Of a DNA stretch of 32,531 nt, positions 1 through 8,100 are shown piece after piece. The translations under genes and the position numbers were made by a program. Position 1 is the first letter of the stretch; each line of letters begins with the position of its first letter. Origin of the DNA: an uncultured Bacteroidales bacterium. Its GTDB lineage: Bacteria; Bacteroidota; Bacteroidia; Bacteroidales; UBA932. The notes beneath the pieces were generated by a model that saw only the letters and a list, made by a program, of their open reading frames with translations, had not been told where the DNA came from and ran no database searches. Location of the stretch: positions 1 to 32,531 of the forward strand of contig CALZOR010000019.1 in NCBI GenBank assembly GCA_945827785.1, in the 5' to 3' direction.

Positions 1-65
1 CATTGTCATCCCGATTACATATAACATTAACATAACATTGTCATCCCGAGCGAAGTCGAGGGAAC
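1..65. repeat. Dispersed-type intergenic repeat; CATTGTCATCCCGA at 1-14 and again at 36-49, the second copy extended to TGTCATCCCGAGCGAAGTCGAGGGAAC
   Basis: Exact 14-bp direct repeat, 35-bp period; TCCC...GGGA imperfect palindrome in the second copy; resembles TCATCCYGAGCGAAGTCGARGGA intergenic repeats I associate with Bacteroidetes genomes. Confidence 0.6.
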
Positions 66-71
66 AAAAAA

Positions 72-701
72 ATGGAATATCTAAACTACACGTTATTTAC
101 AATAGGAGGCGACACCCCCGTCCTGCTGATTGACCTGCTGACGTCAATCTTCGGCCTCACCTGTGTCTTCCTTGCAGGACGCAACAGCAAATATAACTTC
201 TACATTGGTTATATATATACATTCTTCCTCTTCCTGATGTTCTGGAACAAGCATCTCTATGCGAGCCTGTTCCTCCAGCCTATATCCCTGGCTATCAATA
301 TCCTCGGCCACTATCGCTGGACCCACCCGAAGAGGGAAGAAGAGAGCGCGGAAGACCATAAAGCACTGAAAGTCAGTATGCTAAGCTGGCCTCAGAGATT
401 CTTTACCATCCTTTCGGTTTTAGGAATCGCGGCTGTCTGGGGCTGGATGCTCGGCCTGTTTACACCAGACCCTGTACCGTATCTGGATGCATGCGTGACG
501 GTGCTCATCCTTGTAGCCCAGTTCCTTTCGGCCATAAAGAAATGGGACTGCTGGATTGCCTGGCTGCTTGTCAACATCACCCAGCTCATCCTCCACATTT
601 CCGTCGGCCATGTATTCATGCCGATTGTATGCTCACTGTACCTGATCAATGGAATATGGTCACTCTTCACATGGTATAAACTTTATAGAAAAAACGCTTG
701 A
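72..701 (+). CDS. pnuC: PnuC-like nicotinamide riboside/mononucleotide transporter
   Basis: ~209 aa multi-TM protein with PnuC-like pattern (GRNSKYNFYIGYIYTFFLFLMFW..., AIKKWDCWIAWLLVNI). Confidence 0.75.
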   Translation: MEYLNYTLFTIGGDTPVLLIDLLTSIFGLTCVFLAGRNSKYNFYIGYIYTFFLFLMFWNKHLYASLFLQPISLAINILGHYRWTHPKREEESAEDHKALKVSMLSWPQRFFTILSVLGIAAVWGWMLGLFTPDPVPYLDACVTVLILVAQFLSAIKKWDCWIAWLLVNITQLILHISVGHVFMPIVCSLYLINGIWSLFTWYKLYRKNA

Positions 702-703
702 TT

Positions 704-1453
704 ATGGCAAACGACATATTATTGGAAATACGCGGTCTTCATGCCTGCGTTGAGGACAAGGAAATTCTAAAAGGCGTGGACCTCACAATCCGCAAAGGCG
801 AAATTCATGCAGTGATGGGCCCGAACGGAGCCGGAAAAAGTACGCTTTCGGCTGTTCTTGCGGGCAAGCCTCAGTTCACCGTCACATCCGGAAGCATCAC
901 CTTCATGGGCCAGGACCTCCTTGCGATGTCACCTGAGCAGAGGGCATGGGCAGGCATCTTCCTGTCTTTTCAGTATCCCGTTGAAATTCCGGGAGTTACC
1001 ATCACTAATTTCATGAAGACGGCAGTGAATGCCCACCGTCAGGGGAAGGGACTCGAGCCCCTCAAGGCAGGAGACTTTCTTAAACTCATGCGTGAAAAAA
1101 TGGCATTCGTGCAGATGAAGCCTGAGTTTGCCAAGAGGGAAGTGAACGTGGGCTTTTCCGGCGGAGAGAAGAAACGCAACGAGATTTTCCAGATGGCCAT
1201 GCTCGACCCGACTCTCGCAATCCTTGACGAAACCGACAGCGGTCTTGACGTGGATGCACTTCGCATAGTCGCAAATGGTGTGAATGCCCTCCATACCCCG
1301 GAAAAATCGGCAATCGTCATAACCCACTACCAGAGGCTTCTGGACTACATCGTTCCCGACGTGGTCCATGTCCTCAAGGACGGAAAGATTGTCAAGACGG
1401 CGGGACGCGAGCTTGTCGCTGATATTGAAGAGAAAGGTTACGACATATATTAA
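704..1453 (+). CDS. sufC: Fe-S cluster assembly ATPase SufC
   Basis: Walker A GPNGAGKST, signature FSGGEKKRNEIFQ, ILDETDSGLDVDAL; ATG at 704 (ORF track also allows 698). Confidence 0.95.
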   Translation: MANDILLEIRGLHACVEDKEILKGVDLTIRKGEIHAVMGPNGAGKSTLSAVLAGKPQFTVTSGSITFMGQDLLAMSPEQRAWAGIFLSFQYPVEIPGVTITNFMKTAVNAHRQGKGLEPLKAGDFLKLMREKMAFVQMKPEFAKREVNVGFSGGEKKRNEIFQMAMLDPTLAILDETDSGLDVDALRIVANGVNALHTPEKSAIVITHYQRLLDYIVPDVVHVLKDGKIVKTAGRELVADIEEKGYDIY

Positions 1454-1462
1454 AGTCTGATT

Positions 1463-2140
1463 ATGAACGAATTGAACCAATTGACCGTCAGTTGTGGCCA
1501 GACCCTGCAAAAGGTGTTTGTGCTGGGGCCTGACAAGAAGGCTGCCGGGCAGATCCCTTCCTCCATCACTTTGGAAAGGGATTCGCGCCTGGATGTGGTC
1601 CTGGTCATCCTCCCGGGGGCAGAGTGCGATATCCCGCTCTCGGTCAGGCTTGCCGGAGAAGGCTGCGAGGCCAATGTCTCGGGCCTGTATGTCTGTGACT
1701 CCAGTCAGAAAGTGAAGATAGCCGTGGACATGTTCCATGTTGTGCCTCATTGCAATTCCCGCCAGCTTTTCAAAGGAATGGCGGCGGGGAATTCGCGTGT
1801 GGATTTTTATGGGAAAATCGTGGTCGCCAAAGATGCCCAGAAGACGGAGGCCTATCAGGAGAACCACAACCTCCTGCTTTCGGACTTTGCCAAGGTTGAC
1901 ACCAAACCGCAGCTGGAAATATATGCCGATGACGTGAAATGCTCCCATGGAGCAACGGTCGGCAGACTGAATGAAGAGGAGCAGTTCTACATGCGCTCCA
2001 GAGGAATTTCCCTGGAGGATGCCAAGGTTCTACAGATGATTTCATTCGTCTCACCTGTACTGGAGCATGTCCATGATGTGGAACTCAGGGAGAAGATTGC
2101 TTCCGAAGTGGAAGATTCTTTGAGAACGCTTGCTGTTTAA
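1463..2140 (+). CDS. sufD: SufD-like Fe-S assembly protein, short form (225 aa)
   Basis: SufB/SufD C-terminal core: YADDVKCSHGATVGRLNEEEQFYMRSRGISLEDAK; directly after sufC. Confidence 0.85.
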   Translation: MNELNQLTVSCGQTLQKVFVLGPDKKAAGQIPSSITLERDSRLDVVLVILPGAECDIPLSVRLAGEGCEANVSGLYVCDSSQKVKIAVDMFHVVPHCNSRQLFKGMAAGNSRVDFYGKIVVAKDAQKTEAYQENHNLLLSDFAKVDTKPQLEIYADDVKCSHGATVGRLNEEEQFYMRSRGISLEDAKVLQMISFVSPVLEHVHDVELREKIASEVEDSLRTLAV

Positions 2141-2151
2141 TTTTCTGGCCT

Positions 2152-3036
2152 ATGATCACTTATCCCAATGTCAAGATAAATCTCGGTCTGAACGTCCTAC
2201 GGAAAAGAGAAGACGGTTTCCATGATCTGGATACCCTTTTCGTGCCATATTTTGAGATTTCTGATACTCTCGAAATCATCGCGGGCGACGACTACAGCCG
2301 CACTTCCGCAGCCCTTTTTGCAAAATATTCCGCTTCGGACCATGCTCCGCAGCTTGCCCAGGCGGTGTCTGAGGACGGGAAGGTGATGATAACCATAGCG
2401 CGTGCAGAAGGCGTGGACTGGAATCCGCTCAAAGACTTGACAGTCAAGGCTTACAATGTCCTTGCCGAGGATTATGCACTTCCCCCGGTGAAGATATTTC
2501 TTGAAAAGACCTCCCCGGTCGGTGCCGGTCTTGGCGGTGGTTCTTCTGATGCCGCCTTTGCCCTGAAGATGCTGAATGAGATGTTCTTGCTCGGACTTGA
2601 TGATCAGGGCCTTGCCGGCTATGCCTCACGCCTTGGAAGCGACTGTGCCTTTTTCATATATAACTGCCCGATGCTCGGCCAGGGCAGGGGAGAAATCCTC
2701 ACTCCATACTCTCTGGAAGGCTTCGGATACGGTCAGGAAGGTGCGCCGGACCTGCCGTTCACAGTAAAAGTCGTGGTGCCTGAAGGAATAGCCGTATCGA
2801 CCGCCGAGGCCTATCGCGGAATCAAGCCTCAAATCCCTCAGATTCCTCTGTCAGAGGTACTTGCCTTGCCTGTTGACAAGTGGAAGGACTGCCTGGTAAA
2901 TGATTTTGAGACCACCGTATTTGCCGTCCATCCCGAGCTTGCCTCCATCAAGGATTCTCTCTATGAAAGCGGGGCGGTCTATGCCTCGATGTCCGGCTCG
3001 GGCTCAGCCCTGTTCGGCATATATCGCAACTGGTAA
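2152..3036 (+). CDS. ispE: 4-diphosphocytidyl-2-C-methyl-D-erythritol kinase
   Basis: GHMP kinase motif PVGAGLGGGSSDAAFAL; N-term VKINLGLNVLRKREDGFHDLDTLF. Confidence 0.93.
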   Translation: MITYPNVKINLGLNVLRKREDGFHDLDTLFVPYFEISDTLEIIAGDDYSRTSAALFAKYSASDHAPQLAQAVSEDGKVMITIARAEGVDWNPLKDLTVKAYNVLAEDYALPPVKIFLEKTSPVGAGLGGGSSDAAFALKMLNEMFLLGLDDQGLAGYASRLGSDCAFFIYNCPMLGQGRGEILTPYSLEGFGYGQEGAPDLPFTVKVVVPEGIAVSTAEAYRGIKPQIPQIPLSEVLALPVDKWKDCLVNDFETTVFAVHPELASIKDSLYESGAVYASMSGSGSALFGIYRNW

Positions 3037-3045
3037 GATTTCTCT

Positions 3046-3477
3046 TTATCGGGCAGCATCATCCCATGACAGGGTTCTGGAACCGTCCGGATTGACAAGG
3101 ATGTCCACGCGCAGGGTGTCTTCCGGAAGGAGTTCCTCTATGTTCTCAGGCCACTCCATGATGCAGAGGCATCCGCTGTAGAGGTAGTCCTCCAGCCCGA
3201 TGTCCATAGCTTCCGAGAGTTTGTTGATACGGTAGAAGTCGAAATGGTACATCGGTTCACCGTCTGCCCTCATATATTCGTTGACTATTGCAAATGTCGG
3301 AGAGCCGACTGGGTCGGTCACGCCCAGCGCCCTGCAGATGGCGGTAGTGAAGGTTGTTTTGCCTGCTCCCATCGGTGCAAAGAACGCCACAAGTTTCCTG
3401 TCCCCTATCTTCCTGAGAAATTCTTCAGCAGCTCTGTCGATATCCTTAATTCCTTGTATGGTAATCTCCTGTTTCAT
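3046..3477 (-). CDS. tsaE: tRNA threonylcarbamoyladenosine biosynthesis ATPase TsaE
   Basis: 143 aa; GAGKTTFTTAICRALGV, GSPTFAIVNEY, HFDFYRI. Confidence 0.93.
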   Translation of the reverse strand: MKQEITIQGIKDIDRAAEEFLRKIGDRKLVAFFAPMGAGKTTFTTAICRALGVTDPVGSPTFAIVNEYMRADGEPMYHFDFYRINKLSEAMDIGLEDYLYSGCLCIMEWPENIEELLPEDTLRVDILVNPDGSRTLSWDDAAR

Positions 3478-3529
3478 ATTGTCAAAGATTTTCCGCCCGG
3501 TTTATCTTGATTCCCGTTCAGTTCAGGTG

Positions 3530-3537
3530 CGAAGATA
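3530..3537 (-). promoter_or_regulatory. Possible variant Bacteroidetes -7 element TATCTTCG upstream of tsaE
   Basis: One mismatch to TAnnTTTG; ~50 bp before the tsaE ATG. Confidence 0.35.
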
Positions 3538-3630
3538 CATAAAAACGGCAAATAGTGACGAATGACGGGACGGTTTTTCTGTTTTAATAAATTTTCCTCG
3601 GCAGTTATCATTTCCTTTGGGGAAAAAAAC

Positions 3631-4869
3631 ATGAAATGGAATATTTTGATTTGTATGGCAGTACTGGGGATGCCGGTGGCCTGTGGCATCGTGGAACTGG
3701 AGTCGGGACAAAAGGAAGAAAATGGAGTGTGGGTCAGCCCGTCCCACGGGAACGGAAATCAGGATTCGGACAAACAGGATTCCGGGGTATCTCCAGCCAA
3801 AAAATCCTTGTATGTTACAGCCCTTGAGTATCCCAAAGACTATGACTGGAGATCCGATCTTGAAAAGGGCAGTGTCAGGTGCTCCCTTGTCGTCTATAGG
3901 GATGGAAGTCCGGTGATGAAGCTCGCAGTGGGTGACGAGTACCAGGTAAGCTCCGATGCAGACATGCACCGCATGGTAGGAAGCGATTTATACACTGACT
4001 ATTCAACTGATATTGAAACGATTATAAAGAAAAATGGACAGGAATGCTTCCGTTACTCCGGCCGCGAGTCAATCTATGGCATACATGTGGTCGGGAAGGA
4101 TATCTACACCCTCGGTCAGTCACGCTCCGGGGAAGGCTTTTCATTCAGGAAGAACGGTGAAGCCATCCTGGTGCGGGGCAGTGGCTCTCTGTACAGCCAT
4201 TTTGACTATGACCGGGACGATGGTTTCTCTTTTTCATTCAATGAGACTGTGTCATCCCAGTCAGGAAAGGTGCAGAGACATTATATGGTCAGGGATTCTC
4301 TGGTTTCACAGGTTGCGATGCGTGAGGATATCCGTTATGTCTGGGATGTGATTCTGCATGACGGCCAGCCATGCTATGTGGCCAGTGTCAGGGGAATCAA
4401 TGGTTTGCTTCTGGCTGACGGAGACAAGCTCTCTGCCCTGGATATCCCAGGTTCGGCCATGGTTTTCACCGCCAGAATCCTCCTGATAGAAGGCGATGTA
4501 GTGGTTGAGGCTGTAATTGGTGAGGATGTGGGCTTCACCAGCATCATCTGGAGAAATGGAGAACTTGTGAAAAGTTTTTCCGACTGCCTGACGGTCGTAG
4601 CTTTCGACTCTTCGTCTGAGGGCCTGAGCTGCGCCCTGAACTCTCCATTCCGAAAAGGGGGAGGGCTCATTTTCAACGATTCGGAAGAATATGAGATACC
4701 GGAAGGCTATGTATGTTCCACCAACAAGGCCGTTGCCCGCAAAGATGGGATTCTGCATGTCGGGCTTTCGTCCGTAAACGGAGGCCAGCCTTGTATATGG
4801 AAGGAATCCCGGATGGAACAGCTGCCGGTGAACGGTTTCATCACGGAGATCAAGGCATCGGCTCCTTGA
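3631..4869 (+). CDS. Hypothetical lipoprotein, possibly beta-propeller-like
   Basis: Signal plus lipobox-like MKWNILICMAVLGMPVACG; recurring blocks (NGQECFRYSG, DGQPCYVASV, GGQPCIWKE). ATG at 3631 preferred over upstream 3562. Confidence 0.7.
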   Translation: MKWNILICMAVLGMPVACGIVELESGQKEENGVWVSPSHGNGNQDSDKQDSGVSPAKKSLYVTALEYPKDYDWRSDLEKGSVRCSLVVYRDGSPVMKLAVGDEYQVSSDADMHRMVGSDLYTDYSTDIETIIKKNGQECFRYSGRESIYGIHVVGKDIYTLGQSRSGEGFSFRKNGEAILVRGSGSLYSHFDYDRDDGFSFSFNETVSSQSGKVQRHYMVRDSLVSQVAMREDIRYVWDVILHDGQPCYVASVRGINGLLLADGDKLSALDIPGSAMVFTARILLIEGDVVVEAVIGEDVGFTSIIWRNGELVKSFSDCLTVVAFDSSSEGLSCALNSPFRKGGGLIFNDSEEYEIPEGYVCSTNKAVARKDGILHVGLSSVNGGQPCIWKESRMEQLPVNGFITEIKASAP

Positions 4870-4895
4870 CAAAATGTCCTATATTTTGTCAAGGA
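4863..4895. terminator. Perfect 13-bp inverted repeat spanning both stop codons of convergent genes
   Basis: TCCTTGACAAAAT-gtcctat-ATTTTGTCAAGGA; includes the stop at 4867-4869 (+) and the stop at 4879-4881 (-). Confidence 0.7.
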
Positions 4896-6417
4896 ACCGG
4901 TATCCGGCAGCTTCGGCCAGGTCTCCCGGAAGAATGTCTTCGCGCAAGTCCATGTCCGCAATTGTCCTGGCAAGCTTCATGATTCTGAAATATGCCCTTG
5001 CAGACAGGCCCATCCTGTCGATTATCCTTTCGAGCATGCTTTTGCAGGAATGGTCCAGATGGCAGAATTCTTCAGTCATTTTGCTGTCCATGGCTGCATT
5101 GCAGAATACTCCCAGGCCCTTGAACCTCTCCTTCTGTATTTCTCTTACTTGTAGAACTCTTCTGGCAACGGTTCCGGAGTCTTCCGCCCGGTTTTTCTCC
5201 ACGAGTTCCCTGGCAGGAATGATATGGGTCCTGATCTGGAGGTCAATCCTGTCCAGAATTGGCCCTGAAAGCCTGGATATGTATGAGAGCCTTTCCCTTG
5301 GAGTGCAGGTGCACCGGTCTCCTTCTCCATAATATCCGCATGGGCACGGATTGGCTGCTGCGACCAGAATGAAATCAGCCGGGAAGATGATTTTCGATTT
5401 GAGCCGCGAGATTGTAACCATCCTGTCCTCCATGGGGCCCCTAAGTGCTTCAATGACACGTTTTGGAGCTTCGCAGAATTCGTCAAGGAATAGAACACCG
5501 TTGTGGGCGAGGGAGATTTCTCCGGGCATGATGCTCCCGCTGCCCCCGCCGATCAGGGCGGCTATTGACGCGCTGTGATGCGGAGATCGGAAGGGCCTCT
5601 GCTTCATCAGACCTCCGCTGGGGTTCCCCCGGCCCGCCACAGAGTAGATTTTGCTGGTCTGGAGCGACTCTTCAAGCGACATCGGTGGCATGATGCCTGC
5701 CATTGCTTTTGCGATGGAACTTTTCCCCGAGCCCGGAGGGCCCAGGAGCATAATGTTATGGCCCCCTGAGGCGGCAATCTCGATGCCTCTTTTTGCGCCT
5801 TCCTGACCGATTATGTCCGCAAGGTCCGGTGTCGCCGACAGCCTTGCATCGTTATTTCTGCCCATATCGGCCGGGCGGCAGTTCCTGACCAGAAGATGGC
5901 TGCAGTCCTGCTCTCCTGATAGTATGTCCAGCACATCTGTGAGGCAATCAACTCCAAAGACCTCGATATCTTGGAAATCAATGGCTTCCATCGCGGAGGA
6001 GCGAGGCAGGATACAGCCTCTGAATCCGCTTTTTCCTGCAAGTTCCACGATTGGGAGAGCTCCGGGGACAGGTCTTACCGAGCCGTCAAGTCCGAGTTCT
6101 CCCATGATGAGGAAGTTGTCCAGATAAGGCAGACGCCTCTGTCCGGATGCAGCGATGATGCCGAGTGCAATCGGGAGGTCATATCCGCTGCCTTTCTTGT
6201 GCATGTCAGCGGGGGCAAGGTTGATTACAATCTTCTTTCCCGGGATACGGAAATCCATTGACTGCATTGCGGTTATAGTCCTCAGAAGGCTTTCCTTCAC
6301 CGCTGCGTCAGCCAGGCCTACAAGGTGAATGCCCAGCCCTGCGGTGATATCCGTCTCCACTGTTACCAGAACGGCCTGGATGCCGATACATTTTGCGCTG
6401 TGAATAATGGTCATCAT
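4879..6417 (-). CDS. comM: YifB/ComM family Mg-chelatase-like AAA ATPase
   Basis: 512 aa; Walker A GPPGSGKSSIAKAMAGI, LAPADMHKKGSGYDLPIALGI, GVLFLDEF, CPCGYYG...C. Confidence 0.92.
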   Translation of the reverse strand: MMTIIHSAKCIGIQAVLVTVETDITAGLGIHLVGLADAAVKESLLRTITAMQSMDFRIPGKKIVINLAPADMHKKGSGYDLPIALGIIAASGQRRLPYLDNFLIMGELGLDGSVRPVPGALPIVELAGKSGFRGCILPRSSAMEAIDFQDIEVFGVDCLTDVLDILSGEQDCSHLLVRNCRPADMGRNNDARLSATPDLADIIGQEGAKRGIEIAASGGHNIMLLGPPGSGKSSIAKAMAGIMPPMSLEESLQTSKIYSVAGRGNPSGGLMKQRPFRSPHHSASIAALIGGGSGSIMPGEISLAHNGVLFLDEFCEAPKRVIEALRGPMEDRMVTISRLKSKIIFPADFILVAAANPCPCGYYGEGDRCTCTPRERLSYISRLSGPILDRIDLQIRTHIIPARELVEKNRAEDSGTVARRVLQVREIQKERFKGLGVFCNAAMDSKMTEEFCHLDHSCKSMLERIIDRMGLSARAYFRIMKLARTIADMDLREDILPGDLAEAAGYRFLDKI

Positions 6418-6527
6418 GATATGCTGTCGTTTTGAAAATTGTCCTTTGCGGCGTACTGCATTGATACGCTGGATGTCAAATTTCGCCGATTGGAGTGAGA
6501 AAGACTGCTTAAAACAGAAAAATGTGA

Positions 6528-6535
6528 TAAATTTG
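6528..6535 (+). promoter_or_regulatory. Bacteroidetes-type -7 element TAAATTTG(CA) for the mlaEF operon
   Basis: TAnnTTTG match 45 bp upstream of the mlaE ATG. Confidence 0.65.
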
Positions 6536-6546
6536 CACCCTCAAAC

Positions 6547-6579
6547 TTATTTGACAGTACACTAATTTTTATTTGACAG
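6547..6579 (+). repeat. Direct repeat TTATTTGACAG x2 (6547-6557, 6569-6579), 22-bp period
   Basis: Exact 11-bp repeats; second copy ends 1 bp before the mlaE ATG; inverted copy of the core (TGTCAAAT) at 6474-6481. Confidence 0.8.
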
Positions 6580-6580
6580 C

Positions 6581-7327
6581 ATGTTAAAAAAATCAATAGA
6601 GGCCGTCGGACGTTATTTCCTGTTCCTGAAGATGGTTTTCCGCAAGCCTGAGAAGTGGAAGATTTTCTGGAAACAGTTCGTTCAGGAAACCGACAAACTC
6701 ATACTTTCGTCAATCATCATTGTCGGAGTCATTTCTATTTTTATCGGCGGTGTGCTCGTCATCCAGACAGCATCCAACCTTGAAAATCCGATTATCGACA
6801 AGATGTACATCGGCTATATGGTCAGGGAAAGCCTTATCCTGGAGTTCTGCTCCACAATGGTTGCCCTCATCCTTGCCGGGAAAATGGGCTCGAACATTGC
6901 ATCTGAAATAGGCAGCATGCGCATCACCGAGCAGATTGATGCCATGGACATGATGGGAATCAATTCCGCGGGTTTTCTGGTTCTTCCGAAAATCGTTTCA
7001 GTGACCGTTCTCAGTCCGCTGCTCATGCTTATGAGCTTTGCCCTCGGGCTTCTTGGAGGATGGATAGTCGTCGACATAACCCAAATCATCCCGACGGCAT
7101 CCTATATTACCGGTATCAAATCATTCTACAATGGTTTCTATGTGTTTTATGGAGGATTCAAGATGTCTCTGTTCTGCTTCATGATTGCTTCTATTGCGGC
7201 CTTCAACGGCTATTACGCAAAGGGCGGTTCGCAGGGTGTCGGACATTCCAGCACCAAGTCCATCGTGATTACGAGCATATTGATTCTGCTGTCGGACCTG
7301 ATTGTGACACAGTTGATGTTGTATTGA
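6581..7327 (+). CDS. mlaE: MlaE/YrbE-family ABC transporter permease
   Basis: 248 aa; MlaE family features (GKMGSNIASEIGSMRITEQIDAMDMMGINSAGFLVLPKI). Confidence 0.9.
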   Translation: MLKKSIEAVGRYFLFLKMVFRKPEKWKIFWKQFVQETDKLILSSIIIVGVISIFIGGVLVIQTASNLENPIIDKMYIGYMVRESLILEFCSTMVALILAGKMGSNIASEIGSMRITEQIDAMDMMGINSAGFLVLPKIVSVTVLSPLLMLMSFALGLLGGWIVVDITQIIPTASYITGIKSFYNGFYVFYGGFKMSLFCFMIASIAAFNGYYAKGGSQGVGHSSTKSIVITSILILLSDLIVTQLMLY

Positions 7328-7345
7328 TTAGCGGGAAGTATAATT

Positions 7346-8098
7346 ATGATCAAAGTTGAACATCTCAACAAAAGCTTTGACGGGATTCAGATTCTCAACG
7401 ATATATGTGTGGAATATGAACCGGGCCAATGCAATATGATTATCGGAGCAAGCGGTTCCGGCAAAACTGTGCTGCTGAAGAATCTCATAGGCCTTTTCGA
7501 GCCTGACAGCGGCGACATCAGTTATGGCTCCACGAAGCTCTCCCAGATGAATTATTACCAGAAGAAGGCTCTGAGGCAGAAAATCGGTGTCCTTTTTCAG
7601 GGTAGTGCCTTGTTTGATTTTGCCACCGTGCTGGAAAACGTGATGTTCCCGATGGATTTCTTCACCGATATGTCGCAGGCGCAGAAAAAGGAGAGGGCGC
7701 AGTATCTGCTGGAAAAAGTAAATGTCGTCGATTCTGATGACAAATATCCGAATGAGCTCAGCGGAGGCATGCAGAAAAGGGTAGGAATCGCAAGAGCCAT
7801 TGCCCTCAATCCGGAATATCTGTTCTGTGATGAGCCTAATTCAGGTCTTGACCCCTATACCTCGATTCTGATTGACCAGCTCATAGGCGATCTTACGAAG
7901 GAATTCAACATGACCACGGTTATAAATACCCACGATATGAACTCAATATTTGAGATGGGGGATAAAATCGGATTCATTTACAAAGGAACAATGCTTTGGC
8001 AGGGGAGCAAGGATTCCATTATGCATACAGATTGCCAGGAACTCAGAGACTTCATCTGCTCCAATGCCCTGGCAAGAAATATTCTGGAGAGGGAATAA
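7346..8098 (+). CDS. mlaF: MlaF-like ABC transporter ATP-binding protein
   Basis: Walker A GASGSGKTVLLKNL, signature LSGGMQKRVGIARA, DEPNSGLDP; follows mlaE. Confidence 0.9.
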   Translation: MIKVEHLNKSFDGIQILNDICVEYEPGQCNMIIGASGSGKTVLLKNLIGLFEPDSGDISYGSTKLSQMNYYQKKALRQKIGVLFQGSALFDFATVLENVMFPMDFFTDMSQAQKKERAQYLLEKVNVVDSDDKYPNELSGGMQKRVGIARAIALNPEYLFCDEPNSGLDPYTSILIDQLIGDLTKEFNMTTVINTHDMNSIFEMGDKIGFIYKGTMLWQGSKDSIMHTDCQELRDFICSNALARNILERE

Positions 8099-8100
8099 TA

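Noticed and set aside
929-1948. 339-aa minus-strand ORF antisense to sufC/sufD
   Set aside because: No recognisable domain; overlaps two clearly conserved genes on the opposite strand; typical shadow ORF of GC-balanced coding sequence.
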